Assembly (NCBI GenBank): GCA_023423895.1
Contig: JAFAER010000179.1
Coordinates: 21,858 to 85,857 of the forward strand
DNA: 64,000 bases
Direction of reading: 5' to 3'
From: Pseudomonadota bacterium
GTDB taxonomy: Bacteria; Myxococcota_A; Polyangia; Polyangiales; Polyangiaceae
Position numbers and translations under genes: made by a program. The notes under the pieces were generated by a model. The model did no database searches and was not told the DNA's origin. It saw only the letters and a program-made list of their open reading frames with translations. Below are positions 43,874 to 51,796 of this stretch, piece by piece (the stretch's first letter is position 1; each line of letters opens with the position of its first letter).

Positions 43874-44164
43874 ATGAGAGCTCGTCCGCGGGCCGCATTC
43901 GTGGTCACGGTGTCGATCGCGTGGTCGCTCCTCGGAGCGGCATGCCACGAGAAGGCCCGGACGGAGGAGAGCCGAACGTCGACGAGCTCATGCGAGCCGC
44001 CGGACTGTCACGTCAACCCGCCACCTCCGCCTCCCCCCGTTCTTCCACCACCTCCGCCTCCCACACGGCCGCCCTTCGCGAACCCGCCGGCAGTGCCGCG
44101 CGATGCAGTGACCGCGCCGCCGCCGAGCAGCGCACCGCAGCTCTCCCCACCAGGCGAAAAGTGA
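43874..44164 (+). CDS. Small proline-rich lipoprotein
   Basis: The 96-residue protein begins MRARPRAAFVVTVSIAW with a signal peptide and lipobox-like LLGAAC (Cys about 24). After SCEPPDCHV it is almost entirely Pro with Ala/Ser (runs of seven and six prolines), a form typical of wall- or periplasm-spanning spacers. No folded domain can be recognised. An in-frame ATG lies three codons upstream at 43865, but it overlaps the TACGAT box. Its stop overlaps the GTG start of the methyltransferase gene (GTGA at 44161-44164), so the two are translationally linked although they look unrelated. Confidence 0.7.
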   Translation: MRARPRAAFVVTVSIAWSLLGAACHEKARTEESRTSTSSCEPPDCHVNPPPPPPPVLPPPPPPTRPPFANPPAVPRDAVTAPPPSSAPQLSPPGEK

Positions 44165-44874
44165 CGACGCAGCACGGCACCCTCGACCCATCGAGCCGGG
44201 TGCGCCTCAAGCCGACCACGGCCAGGCACTTTACTGGCGATACGCTCTTCGACCGCGTCGCGCGCGTCGTCTGCGAGGCGAACTGCCTTCCCCGCAAAGA
44301 GCTCTACGAGTCCTGGGAGATCGCGCGCCGGACCCGACGACGATTCCGCGGCGGGCGCGTCGTGGACCTTGCGTGCGGCCACGGGCTCGTCGCTCATCTC
44401 ATGTTGCTGCTCGACGATACGTCGGAGGCAGCGCTCTGCGTCGATCGGCGCGTTCCGCAGAGCGCTGCTCAGCTCTCGGAAGCGATGCTCCGCGCCTGGC
44501 CCAGGCTCGCCGGGCGGATCACGTACGAGCAGCGGCCCGTCGAGGAGATCACGCTGCAGCACGACGACGTGGTCGTGTCCGCGCACGCGTGCGGCGCCCT
44601 CACCGACCTCGTGCTCGCACGTGCGGTGGCAGCGGGCGCGAACGTCGCCGTGCTCCCGTGCTGCCACGACGAGGACACGTGCGATGCCGGCGCCCTCGAC
44701 GGCTGGGTCGACGTGTCGCTCGCCATCGACGCCACGCGCGCGCGCTGGCTCGCGGCGCAAGGTTATTCCGTCTACACGCAGCTCGTTCCGGCGACGATCA
44801 CGCCGAAGAACCGGCTGCTCATGGGCGAGCGCCGCCCGGACGTACCGACGCCCGACGAGACGAGCACGGGCTGA
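44161..44874 (+). CDS. SAM-dependent methyltransferase (Methyltransf_32-like)
   Basis: The 237-residue cytoplasmic protein has motif I VVDLACGHGLVAHLML (about residues 65-80), an acidic end of strand two (ALCVDRR), and the group-specific VVSAHACGALTDLVL followed by VAVLPCCHDEDTC. The HACGxxTD and CCH blocks are characteristic of the Methyltransf_32 group, which includes RNA- and protein-modifying enzymes. The target here is unknown. The start is a GTG inside the GTGA overlap with the Pro-rich lipoprotein. The frame continues upstream but only as a shadow. Confidence 0.87.
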   Translation: MTTQHGTLDPSSRVRLKPTTARHFTGDTLFDRVARVVCEANCLPRKELYESWEIARRTRRRFRGGRVVDLACGHGLVAHLMLLLDDTSEAALCVDRRVPQSAAQLSEAMLRAWPRLAGRITYEQRPVEEITLQHDDVVVSAHACGALTDLVLARAVAAGANVAVLPCCHDEDTCDAGALDGWVDVSLAIDATRARWLAAQGYSVYTQLVPATITPKNRLLMGERRPDVPTPDETSTG

Positions 44875-44923
44875 TCGCTCGCCGTCGACGGGCTCGGGTA
44901 GACGGTCCCGCGTCGCGGCGGCG

Positions 44924-45475
44924 TCAGGCGATCTCGATCGTCAGCGTGAAATGGCCACTGGGCTTCGCGGCCTTGTCGCCAACCTTCTTGTTCACGAACT
45001 GCACCTTGTGCTTCTGGCCGGCCTTGAAGAGAGGGCCACCGGTCGACCACTTGAACTGGTGGCCGTTCGTCCCCGGGGCGAAGCCGGGAATCACTTCTTC
45101 CTTCGCCTTGCCGAGCGTCTTGTCGTTGCCGTCGACGGACCACACGGTGCCCGGGTAGTCGGGCAAGAAGACCGTCACGCTTCCGCCCGGTGCGGCCTTG
45201 ATCGTCTTCTCGGACTCGGCTGCCGGATCTTTCACCGTGAGGACGACGTCCTTCGCATCGCCGGTGATCATCGAGGAGCTCGACGATGCGCTCGGCGCAG
45301 CGGACGGTGCCTCGCTGGCGGCCGGCACGGCGGAGGCTGTCGGCTCCGCGGTGGCGACTGGCGTGCTCGCGCTCGGGCTGGCGCTCGCGGCGGCTCCGCC
45401 CGCGCCCTCCTTTTTCTCGTCGCAGGCGACGGACAGCAAGAGGACGGCGACGGCGATCGATCGGGTCAGGTTCAT
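44924..45475 (-). CDS. Lipoprotein with small beta domain (possibly protease-inhibitor-like)
   Basis: The 183-residue protein begins MNLTRSIAVAVLLLSVAC, a signal peptide with lipobox. A roughly 50-residue Ala/Ser/Pro/Thr linker leads to a beta-rich domain (about 75-183): DVVLTVKDPA, GSVTVFLPDYPGTVWSV, TNGHQFKWSTGGPLFKAG, HFTLTIEI. The strand order and the long loop around GTVW are reminiscent of chagasin-type (I42) inhibitors, but the NPTTGY signature is missing, so this is only a suggestion. AAGGGGAG precedes the ATG. It lies 81 nt downstream of the methyltransferase-like lipoprotein gene on the same strand. Confidence 0.75.
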   Translation of the reverse strand: MNLTRSIAVAVLLLSVACDEKKEGAGGAAASASPSASTPVATAEPTASAVPAASEAPSAAPSASSSSSMITGDAKDVVLTVKDPAAESEKTIKAAPGGSVTVFLPDYPGTVWSVDGNDKTLGKAKEEVIPGFAPGTNGHQFKWSTGGPLFKAGQKHKVQFVNKKVGDKAAKPSGHFTLTIEIA

Positions 45476-45556
45476 GGGCTCCCCTTCGGCTGGCGACGCG
45501 CGCGACTCTCTCAGGAAGCCGCGCGCGTGTCCACCAGCGCCGCCCTGCGATTCAGA

Positions 45557-46717
45557 TCACTTCTTCGCGGGCGCGGGCGCGGGCGCCGAGCCGGGCGCGG
45601 CCCCGGCACCCGCTGCCGGCTTGGCGGCAGGAGCCGCGGCGCCGGCCGCAGGCTTCGCGGCGACCTTCGTGAACTTGAGCGTCATGCGGTCGCTCTCGCC
45701 GATCCCGACGTACTTCTCGCGATCTTTGTCACCGAGCTTGAGCGACGGCGGCAGCGCCCAGACACCTTCCGCGTAGTCCTTCGTGTCCTTCGGGTTCGCG
45801 TTGATCTCGGACTTGCCGGCGAGCTTGAACCCTGCGGCCTCGACGCGCTCGATCACCCACTTCTCCGGGAGGTAGCCCTTCTTCGCGCTCTCCTCCGGCT
45901 TCGCGTCCGGCGCCGCACGGTGCTGCTCGATGCCCAGGACACCGTTCGGCTTCAGGCTCGCGTGAATGGCGGCGAGCCACTCGTCGAGCTTGCCGGCGTT
46001 CACCATGCCGTGGAGGCTTCGCATCATGATCGCCATGTCGACCTGACCGTCCTTGCCGGAGATCTTCGGCGCCTTCGGATCGACGAGCACCGTCTCGACC
46101 TTCCCGAACATCTCGGGCGAGCTCTCGAGCATCAGCTTCACGCGCTCGGCGTAGAACGTGCCGCGCTCCTCCGGCGGACCGTTCGGGTCGCCGTTCGTCA
46201 CGACGAGCTTGCCCTTCTTCGCGAGCGCGGGCGCGAGCAGCTCGGTGTACCAGCCCTCGCCGGGACCGTACTCGAGCACGGTCATCGTCGGCTTGAACCC
46301 GAAGAACTCCAGCGTCTCGACGGGGTGACGGTACTTGTCGCGATCCGCGCTACCCGGCTTGCGCGCCTTACTCGTGGCTGCAGCCTTGATGGCCTCCTTG
46401 CCCGACGCGTACGATTTGTCCGCGAGCGCCTGCGCCTCCTTCTTCAGCTCCGGGGTCCAGCGCGCCTTCTCGGCCTCGTGATCGGCCTTCATCTTCGCGC
46501 GGTCCTTCTCGAGCTCCTTGAGCGCCTCGGCCTTCTTCTTCTCCTCGGGCGTCGGCTCGGCCGGCTTGGGAGCCGTCTCTGCGGGTGCCGCCGTGACGGC
46601 GGGCGGCGTGGTCGCCTCGGGAGCGGGGGTCGTGTTCTCGGGCGGAGGGCTACCGCCACACGCGAGCAGGATCGAAAGCAGCGGAGCTGTGACGAAGAAC
46701 GAGGTCGATCGCTTCAT
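45557..46717 (-). CDS. Methyltransferase-fold protein exported as a lipoprotein
   Basis: The 386-residue protein begins MKRSTSFFVTAPLLSILLAC, a signal peptide with an excellent lipobox. A Pro/Ala/Glu-rich linker and a charged helix (KKKAEALKELEKDRAKMKADHEAEKARW) lead to a Rossmann-type domain (about 130-360). It has a motif-I-like VLEYGPGEGWYTELLAPAL, VVTNGDPNGPP, and LKPNGVLGIEQHR, the last typical of class I methyltransferases. Relatives are annotated as predicted methyltransferases with signal peptides (COG4798-like). Since SAM is cytoplasmic, activity outside the membrane is doubtful. A C-terminal Ala/Pro/Gly tail ends the protein. TAACAAT ends 7 nt before the ATG. Confidence 0.87.
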   Translation of the reverse strand: MKRSTSFFVTAPLLSILLACGGSPPPENTTPAPEATTPPAVTAAPAETAPKPAEPTPEEKKKAEALKELEKDRAKMKADHEAEKARWTPELKKEAQALADKSYASGKEAIKAAATSKARKPGSADRDKYRHPVETLEFFGFKPTMTVLEYGPGEGWYTELLAPALAKKGKLVVTNGDPNGPPEERGTFYAERVKLMLESSPEMFGKVETVLVDPKAPKISGKDGQVDMAIMMRSLHGMVNAGKLDEWLAAIHASLKPNGVLGIEQHRAAPDAKPEESAKKGYLPEKWVIERVEAAGFKLAGKSEINANPKDTKDYAEGVWALPPSLKLGDKDREKYVGIGESDRMTLKFTKVAAKPAAGAAAPAAKPAAGAGAAPGSAPAPAPAKK

Positions 46718-46881
46718 GGGCGCGATTGTTACTGCTCCTGGCCCGCGACCTCCACGAGATCCCGACCAAGCGACGGTGAGGAGATCCACCGTGAAGGTCA
46801 CAATTCTGTCCGCACTGGATGCACAAGCCACTGAAATCATTGAATCCGGCCCGCGGCATGCTTTGTGGTTGTTGTCCGACC

Positions 46882-47631
46882 ATGTGGGCTCTTGTCGTCT
46901 CGCGAAACGGCATCCTCGGCATCGCTGCGTGCGTCCTCTTCTCGGCCTGCGCGGCGCCTGCGAATGATGAAGACGCGGCCGGCTCGGAGAGCGCGGTCAT
47001 CGGCGAGATGCAGGACGGCCCGCCGGTCGATCTGCCCGAGGCCGTGCAGATCCTCGTCAACAACCAGGCGCAGGACTACTGCACCGGCGTCCTCGTCTCT
47101 CCGACGCGCGTGCTCACCGCGGCCCATTGCACGGGAGGCGCGACGTTCATCGTGCGCGCGCCCCACGCGCCGAAGACGAACGGGCGGTTCCAGGAGAGCA
47201 AGGCGCGGAAGGCCGGCTCGGTCGCTCGCTCGCACAACTATTACGAAGAGGTCTGGAAGGAGGACGCGGCGACGCTCGATCTCGACACGCCGATCCGCAT
47301 CGAGACCTACCCGACGTTGAAGGATGTCGGCGAGCTCGGGGAAGAGACGCTTCGCGCCGTCGCGGTCGGACGCAGCGCCGAAGCCCGCAATGCTTCGCTC
47401 GTGAAGAGCAAGGAGCTCGAGGTGAAGAGCGGGACGCCGCTCGGCTACACGACCGGGCTCGTGAGCAACTACTACTCGTCCGGCGGCGACTCGGGCGGAC
47501 CGCTCTTCCTCGTCGACCCCGACACCGGCGAGACGACGCACGTGGTGATCGGGATCGAACGCCAGCCCGATCCGCCGAGCGAGTTCTTTACGCGCATCAC
47601 TCCGGCGGTGAAGAGCCTCGTGGCGCGCTGA
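46882..47631 (+). CDS. Trypsin-like serine protease lipoprotein
   Basis: The 249-residue protein has a signal peptide and lipobox-like LFSAC (Cys about 22), then an S1 peptidase domain. The catalytic His lies in VLTAAHC, the Asp in EDAATLDLD (in place of DIALLRL), and the Ser in GGDSGGP. The domain starts at AVIGEMQDGPPVDLPEAVQILV without a clear activation-peptide cut site, and it is shorter than classical trypsin (about 215 residues). Surface anchoring suggests digestion of external protein or processing of neighbours. An earlier ATG at 46819 is in frame but would bury the signal peptide. It is followed by the Hcp-like lipoprotein gene after 149 nt. Confidence 0.88.
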   Translation: MWALVVSRNGILGIAACVLFSACAAPANDEDAAGSESAVIGEMQDGPPVDLPEAVQILVNNQAQDYCTGVLVSPTRVLTAAHCTGGATFIVRAPHAPKTNGRFQESKARKAGSVARSHNYYEEVWKEDAATLDLDTPIRIETYPTLKDVGELGEETLRAVAVGRSAEARNASLVKSKELEVKSGTPLGYTTGLVSNYYSSGGDSGGPLFLVDPDTGETTHVVIGIERQPDPPSEFFTRITPAVKSLVAR

Positions 47632-47780
47632 CGGCGTTCGCCTGTATCGGATACGCCGTATCGCCTCCGCGCCTGATACACCCCCGCGATAGACCCGACG
47701 CCGGCCGTCGGCCTGGCGAAATCCATCGGCTTTCTTCGGCCCACGATGTTGGCCCGTTCCCCGCAAGAGGGCTGGTCATC

Positions 47781-48953
47781 ATGAACGTCAGCCGCTCGCT
47801 CCTCCCCGTCCTGTTCGGTCTCAGCTCGCTCACCGCCGTTGCCTGCGCCCCGCTGGCGGGCACCGATGAATCCGGTGAGGACGGTTCGCACGAGTCGATC
47901 GCGGCCGAGGAGATCGGCGGCGAGGAGATCGCCACCCGGCTGTCCGGCAGTGTCGGAACGCGCGACCTGCGCGATGGGCTTCGAGGCGACCTGCCCGAGA
48001 CGGAGGGCGCCATGGCAGGGGCGATCACCGAGCTCGTGGTCCAGTCCGACGGCACGGAGACCGTCTACGAGGTCCTGTCGTTCTCGTTCGGCATCGAGAG
48101 CGCGATCCCCGCCGTCTCCGCCACGGGTGCACACGCCGGGAAGGCATCGCTCGTCCCCCTTTCGGTCTCGGTTCGCCCAGCGAAGCCTGGGACCGCTTCG
48201 CTGATGTCTCGTCTCGCGACCGGCGCCCGCCTCGACAAGATGGTCCTCCGGCATCGGAGCATGGGCACGAAGGCCGGCGCGTCGACCGACATCGCAGAGT
48301 TCGAGACGGCGTTCGTCAGCTCGATGACGACCGGAATCCAGAACGGAACGATCGACTCGTACGGCATCGACGTCGCAAAGGTCACCGTGAAGCTCCCTGG
48401 CGGGAAAGCCGGCGTGAGCCACAACGTCAGGACCAACATGCCCGAGGGCGAGTCGCTCTGCGGCAGCGGGAGCACGGCGAAGCTCGGTCCTTACGTCCAG
48501 GCGGACCCGAGCTGGGCGCTCGCGAAGGAGTCGGTCCGAATCGACGCCGCGGCGGTGGCCATCTCGAACGCCGCTTTCCTCGGAGCCGGAACGGGCGACT
48601 CCGGCGCGGGCAAGGCGAAGCTCGAGCAGATCGCGATCACGGGACCGATGGAGCAGAGCGGCGCGTGCGCGTTCTACTACGCGGCCGTCACGTCGCGCGT
48701 CCCCGCGGTCCGCATCGACGCGGCGACGTCGGCCGACAAGTTCGGCAACGCGAACATCGAGCAGCGGTGGGAGGCGTGTGGTGCATACGCGACCCAGGTC
48801 GTCTTCTCGGGAGGCGCCGGTCAGCCTACGCAGCAGTCGATCGTCCTCACGGCCGAGGGCGTCGTGCGGACCGACTACGCCGCCGGCAAGGCCGCCAGCG
48901 TCTTCGGCTGGTCGTTCGTCACGAACACCAGCATCGCTGCCTGCAGTCTCTGA
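47781..48953 (+). CDS. Exported protein with an Hcp-like (type VI effector-tube) segment
   Basis: The 390-residue protein begins MNVSRSLLPVLFGLSSL with a signal peptide and lipobox-like AVACAP, then an acidic linker to about residue 55. Residues about 75-215 (YEVLSFSFGIES, PLSVSVRPAKPGTASLMSRLATGARLDKMVLRHRSMG, FVSSMTTGIQNGTIDSYGIDVAKVTVKLPG) follow the strand-helix-strand order of Hcp/T6SS-tube proteins. The match is by eye and remote. The C-terminal half (about 230-390) repeats beta-rich text with Cys residues (VEACGAYATQVVFSG, SFVTNTSIAACSL), perhaps a second related domain. AAGAGGG lies before the ATG. Classical Hcp has no signal peptide, so a type VI role is unlikely. Confidence 0.7.
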   Translation: MNVSRSLLPVLFGLSSLTAVACAPLAGTDESGEDGSHESIAAEEIGGEEIATRLSGSVGTRDLRDGLRGDLPETEGAMAGAITELVVQSDGTETVYEVLSFSFGIESAIPAVSATGAHAGKASLVPLSVSVRPAKPGTASLMSRLATGARLDKMVLRHRSMGTKAGASTDIAEFETAFVSSMTTGIQNGTIDSYGIDVAKVTVKLPGGKAGVSHNVRTNMPEGESLCGSGSTAKLGPYVQADPSWALAKESVRIDAAAVAISNAAFLGAGTGDSGAGKAKLEQIAITGPMEQSGACAFYYAAVTSRVPAVRIDAATSADKFGNANIEQRWEACGAYATQVVFSGGAGQPTQQSIVLTAEGVVRTDYAAGKAASVFGWSFVTNTSIAACSL

Positions 48954-49027
48954 GCAAGAAAATCGACGAGCGTCTTTTTCACGTGCTTCCAGCGCGTTGA
49001 GGCTCACGAGACGCAGCTTCGGGAGGC

Positions 49028-50737
49028 ATGCAACTACCACCTAGTCATACTTGTGCTACCCCAGCCTACGTGCCGATGATGAGCTCCTCCGTTGTCGGAT
49101 CCGAGGCCTCTCCTCTCACGCCGCTCATCCCTCTCCGCGAGGGGGATCTGCTCGCATCCCGGTACCGCATCGAGTCGCTCGTCCGAGCCCGATCGACCGG
49201 GGTGCACTACGCGGCGACCGACCTGACGAGCGGGACGCGCGTCTCCGCCCACGTCCTCGTCGCTTCCCGCGCGCTCGAGTCGGGGAACGTCCTCTCGCTC
49301 GACGGGAAGCAGCATGAAGGGCGAGACGCGGCGCGGGTGGCGTTCCTCGCCGGCGCCCGACGCGCGAAGACGCTGGAGAGCGCGTTCGTTGCGCGCGTTC
49401 TCGATGCCGGCGTCACGACAGAGGGGCATCCGTGGATCGTCCGCGAGCACCTCGCGAGCGACACGCTCGCGGCTCACCTCCGCGAGCACGGCGCGCTCGG
49501 CACCCGCGACGCGGTCGATGTCGCGCTCGCCGTGTGCGACGCGATCGCCGAAGCGCATGCTCACGACATTCTGCACCTCTCGCTCGGACCACACGTCGTT
49601 CACGTCGCCTGGTCCGCGTCGGGGCTCGTCGACATCAAGGTGACCGGCGCGGGCACCGCGGCTGCCGAAGCCGCGCTCGCGTTCGGGTCGACCGGCGATG
49701 TCGAAGCCGTTCTTCGCGCGCCCGAGCAGCTTCGGCTCGGCACGAACGTCGATTCGCGCGCCGACGTCTGGTCGATCGCCGTGCTGCTGCACACGATGCT
49801 CGCCGGAGCCCCTCCGTTCGCGACGGACACGCCGTCGGGCGCGAGCCTCTCGGTCATCCTGGACGACCCGCCGTCTCTTGCAGGGGTTCCCGACGAGCTC
49901 GCCGACCTCGTCGAACGAGCGCTGGCGAGAGATCCGGAGCAGCGCTCGCAGACCGTCCTCGAGCTCGCCGAGTCCCTCGTCGTCTTCTCGTCGCATCCCG
50001 AAATCGAACGAGATCGCATCGCGAAGCGCCGCAGGCCCATCGCGCCTGCGCCTCCGCTCGCGCCTCCGCCTCCGCTTCCGCTTCCGCTTCCGATGGAGGG
50101 CGATCCGACGCTCGTCATCGACAAGCGCGCGTACGACGCGCTCGCGCAGGAGCGGGTGGCCGCGAAGAGCCAACCACCGGCGGCGCCCTCGTCGATCGAC
50201 GTGCTCGGTGAGATCGCTCCGTCCGCGCGGGAGCTACCCATCGAGCCTCCTTCGCGACCGACCGTCCCCACGCTCGCTCCGATCGTGCAGGCGACGACGA
50301 CGCGTGACGACCCCACACGCATCGTCTCGAAGCCCGAGCGCACGTTCCCGCATCGGAAGATGTTCAAGCGCCTCGGCGTCGTCGCGGCCGCGGCGTGTGT
50401 CGCGCTGCTCGTCGTCATCGGGACGGAGGGAGCGCGACTCTCGCGCAACGCGGCCACGGCCGGGGAGAACACCTCCGCGGTCGCCCCTGCGGTCGCTCCG
50501 CCCGTCGAGCCTTCGTCACCACCGCCGCCGATCGCGGCGACGGACCTGCCATCCGTCCCGACCGAGACGGCGACGGCCTCTTCGCCGACGGCTCTGCCCG
50601 AAGCGCCGGCGCCTTCGAATGCGAAACGCCTTCGCGCCGCGGCCGCGCCCAACGCTTCGCCCGCCACGCCTGCTTCGAAACCCTCGCCGTCTGGACCAAC
50701 CGATGACCTTCGCCGCTTCCTCGATGATCGTCGCTGA
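49028..50737 (+). CDS. Pseudokinase: Ser/Thr-kinase fold without catalytic residues, membrane anchored
   Basis: The 569-residue protein is plainly kinase-derived (YRIESLV start, DAIAEAHAHDILHLSLGPH at the catalytic-loop position, APEQ at 231-234, SRADVWSIAVLLHTMLAG). Every key residue is changed. The Gly loop reads RARSTGVH, the VAIK Lys is absent (VSAHVLV, 72-78), HRD has become HLS (183-185), the following Lys is Gly, and DFG has become GAG (207-209). Catalysis is not expected; binding or scaffolding is. A long Pro-rich linker and one membrane helix (about 440-460) lead to a Pro/Ala tail. The start is unsure: ATG 49028 has GGGAGG only 2 nt away, and ATG 49076 follows TACCCC. It overlaps the TPR-PEGA gene by 35 nt. 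Confidence 0.88.
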   Translation: MQLPPSHTCATPAYVPMMSSSVVGSEASPLTPLIPLREGDLLASRYRIESLVRARSTGVHYAATDLTSGTRVSAHVLVASRALESGNVLSLDGKQHEGRDAARVAFLAGARRAKTLESAFVARVLDAGVTTEGHPWIVREHLASDTLAAHLREHGALGTRDAVDVALAVCDAIAEAHAHDILHLSLGPHVVHVAWSASGLVDIKVTGAGTAAAEAALAFGSTGDVEAVLRAPEQLRLGTNVDSRADVWSIAVLLHTMLAGAPPFATDTPSGASLSVILDDPPSLAGVPDELADLVERALARDPEQRSQTVLELAESLVVFSSHPEIERDRIAKRRRPIAPAPPLAPPPPLPLPLPMEGDPTLVIDKRAYDALAQERVAAKSQPPAAPSSIDVLGEIAPSARELPIEPPSRPTVPTLAPIVQATTTRDDPTRIVSKPERTFPHRKMFKRLGVVAAAACVALLVVIGTEGARLSRNAATAGENTSAVAPAVAPPVEPSSPPPPIAATDLPSVPTETATASSPTALPEAPAPSNAKRLRAAAAPNASPATPASKPSPSGPTDDLRRFLDDRR

Positions 50738-51779
50738 CCGCAGCCGGAACGCGCACAAGACGGCCGTGGCTGCAGTTGCAGTCGCAGCGTGCGTGCTCCT
50801 CGCGCCGAGGCTCGCGCAGGCCGATGCGCCTTCAGCGGCCGAGACGCTCTTTCGCGAAGGGCGGGCGCTGCTCGACGCGAAGAAGTACGACGAGGCGTGC
50901 CCGAAGCTCGCCGAAAGCCAGAAGCTCGAGCCGGGAGCCGGCACGTTGCTCGCCCTCGCTCTCTGCCACGAAGGGCAGGGCAAACCCGCGACGGCGTCGC
51001 GGGAGCTCAAAGAAGCGAGCGAGCTCGGGCGGCGCAACGGAAGGAACGACCTCGCAGGCGCCGCCGACAAGCGCGCCCGCGCCCTCGAGGCGTCGGTTCC
51101 GCATCTAGTCGTTCACCTCCCGGAGCAAGAGGCTGCGTCGTACCGCGTTCGCTGCGACGGCGAGCCTGTGGCCGAAGCCGGCGCTCCACTGGCGCTCGAT
51201 CCCGGTGAGCACCGCGTCGAGGTGTCCGCGAACGGCAAGCTGCCGAGGAGCTACGTCGTCCGGATCTCGGGAGCAGGCACGACCGAGATCGTCGTCGAAA
51301 AGCTCGAAGACGCCGCTCGTCCGTCGCCCATCGCTGCGTCGAAGCCGAAGACGGCGTCCACACGTCCGATCGTGACGACCGCCGAGCCACTGCGCTCGAC
51401 CGCGGAGAATCGCGGGGGCGCGCAGCGCACCGTCGGCCTCGTGCTCGTCGGCGCAGGTGTCGTCGGCCTCGGCGCCGGTGCATGGTTCGGAGGTCAGGCG
51501 CTCAGCCAGTCCGGCGAGTCGAAGCGACTCTGCCCGACCGGCGACGCATGCGCCGACAGCGGCAACGACGCAAACGACCGCGCGAAGGAGTCGTTCAAGG
51601 TGAGCGTCGTGAGCCTCGCCGCCGGAACCGCTGCGCTCACGGCGGGCGCGATCGTCTACTTCCTCGCGCCGGACGCATCCTCGGCGCGCGGCGATGGGAA
51701 GTCGCCGCGGAGGACGGCGCGCGTCGTTCCATCCGCAGGACCGACGGGAGCGAGCCTCGGGATCGTCGGCACGTTCTGA
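50703..51779 (+). CDS. Exported TPR-PEGA protein with two membrane segments (pseudokinase partner)
   Basis: The 358-residue protein has a signal peptide (KTAVAAVAVAACVLLAPRLAQA) and TPR-like helices (about 45-115: AETLFREGRALLDAKKYDEACPKLAESQKLEPG). A PEGA domain follows (about 130-195: YRVRCDGEPVAEAGAPLALDPGEHRVEVSANG). Two hydrophobic segments (about 240-262 and 295-318) flank a loop with a Cys pair (LCPTGDACAD), and the end reads ASLGIVGTF. Except for wording this is the same plan as 5511-6497, including the terminal GTF. Its start lies inside the pseudokinase gene; Met 8 (50724) is an alternative. Inference: envelope partner of the pseudokinase. Confidence 0.87.
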   Translation: MTFAASSMIVADRSRNAHKTAVAAVAVAACVLLAPRLAQADAPSAAETLFREGRALLDAKKYDEACPKLAESQKLEPGAGTLLALALCHEGQGKPATASRELKEASELGRRNGRNDLAGAADKRARALEASVPHLVVHLPEQEAASYRVRCDGEPVAEAGAPLALDPGEHRVEVSANGKLPRSYVVRISGAGTTEIVVEKLEDAARPSPIAASKPKTASTRPIVTTAEPLRSTAENRGGAQRTVGLVLVGAGVVGLGAGAWFGGQALSQSGESKRLCPTGDACADSGNDANDRAKESFKVSVVSLAAGTAALTAGAIVYFLAPDASSARGDGKSPRRTARVVPSAGPTGASLGIVGTF

Positions 51780-51796
51780 GCGTCGGGCGCGCGCCC

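Noticed and set aside
47781..48953. True type VI secretion Hcp gene
   Set aside because: It has a signal peptide and lipobox-like Cys, is far too long, and no other type VI genes are nearby. Only a remote fold resemblance is claimed.
49028..50737. Normal active Ser/Thr kinase call
   Set aside because: The fold matches, but HRD, DFG, the ATP-binding Lys and the Gly loop are all replaced.
51785..51796. Palindrome GGGCGCGCGCCC between convergent operons
   Set aside because: It has no loop and consists only of G and C. Self-complementary GC runs are common here, and it is too weak a case for a terminator.
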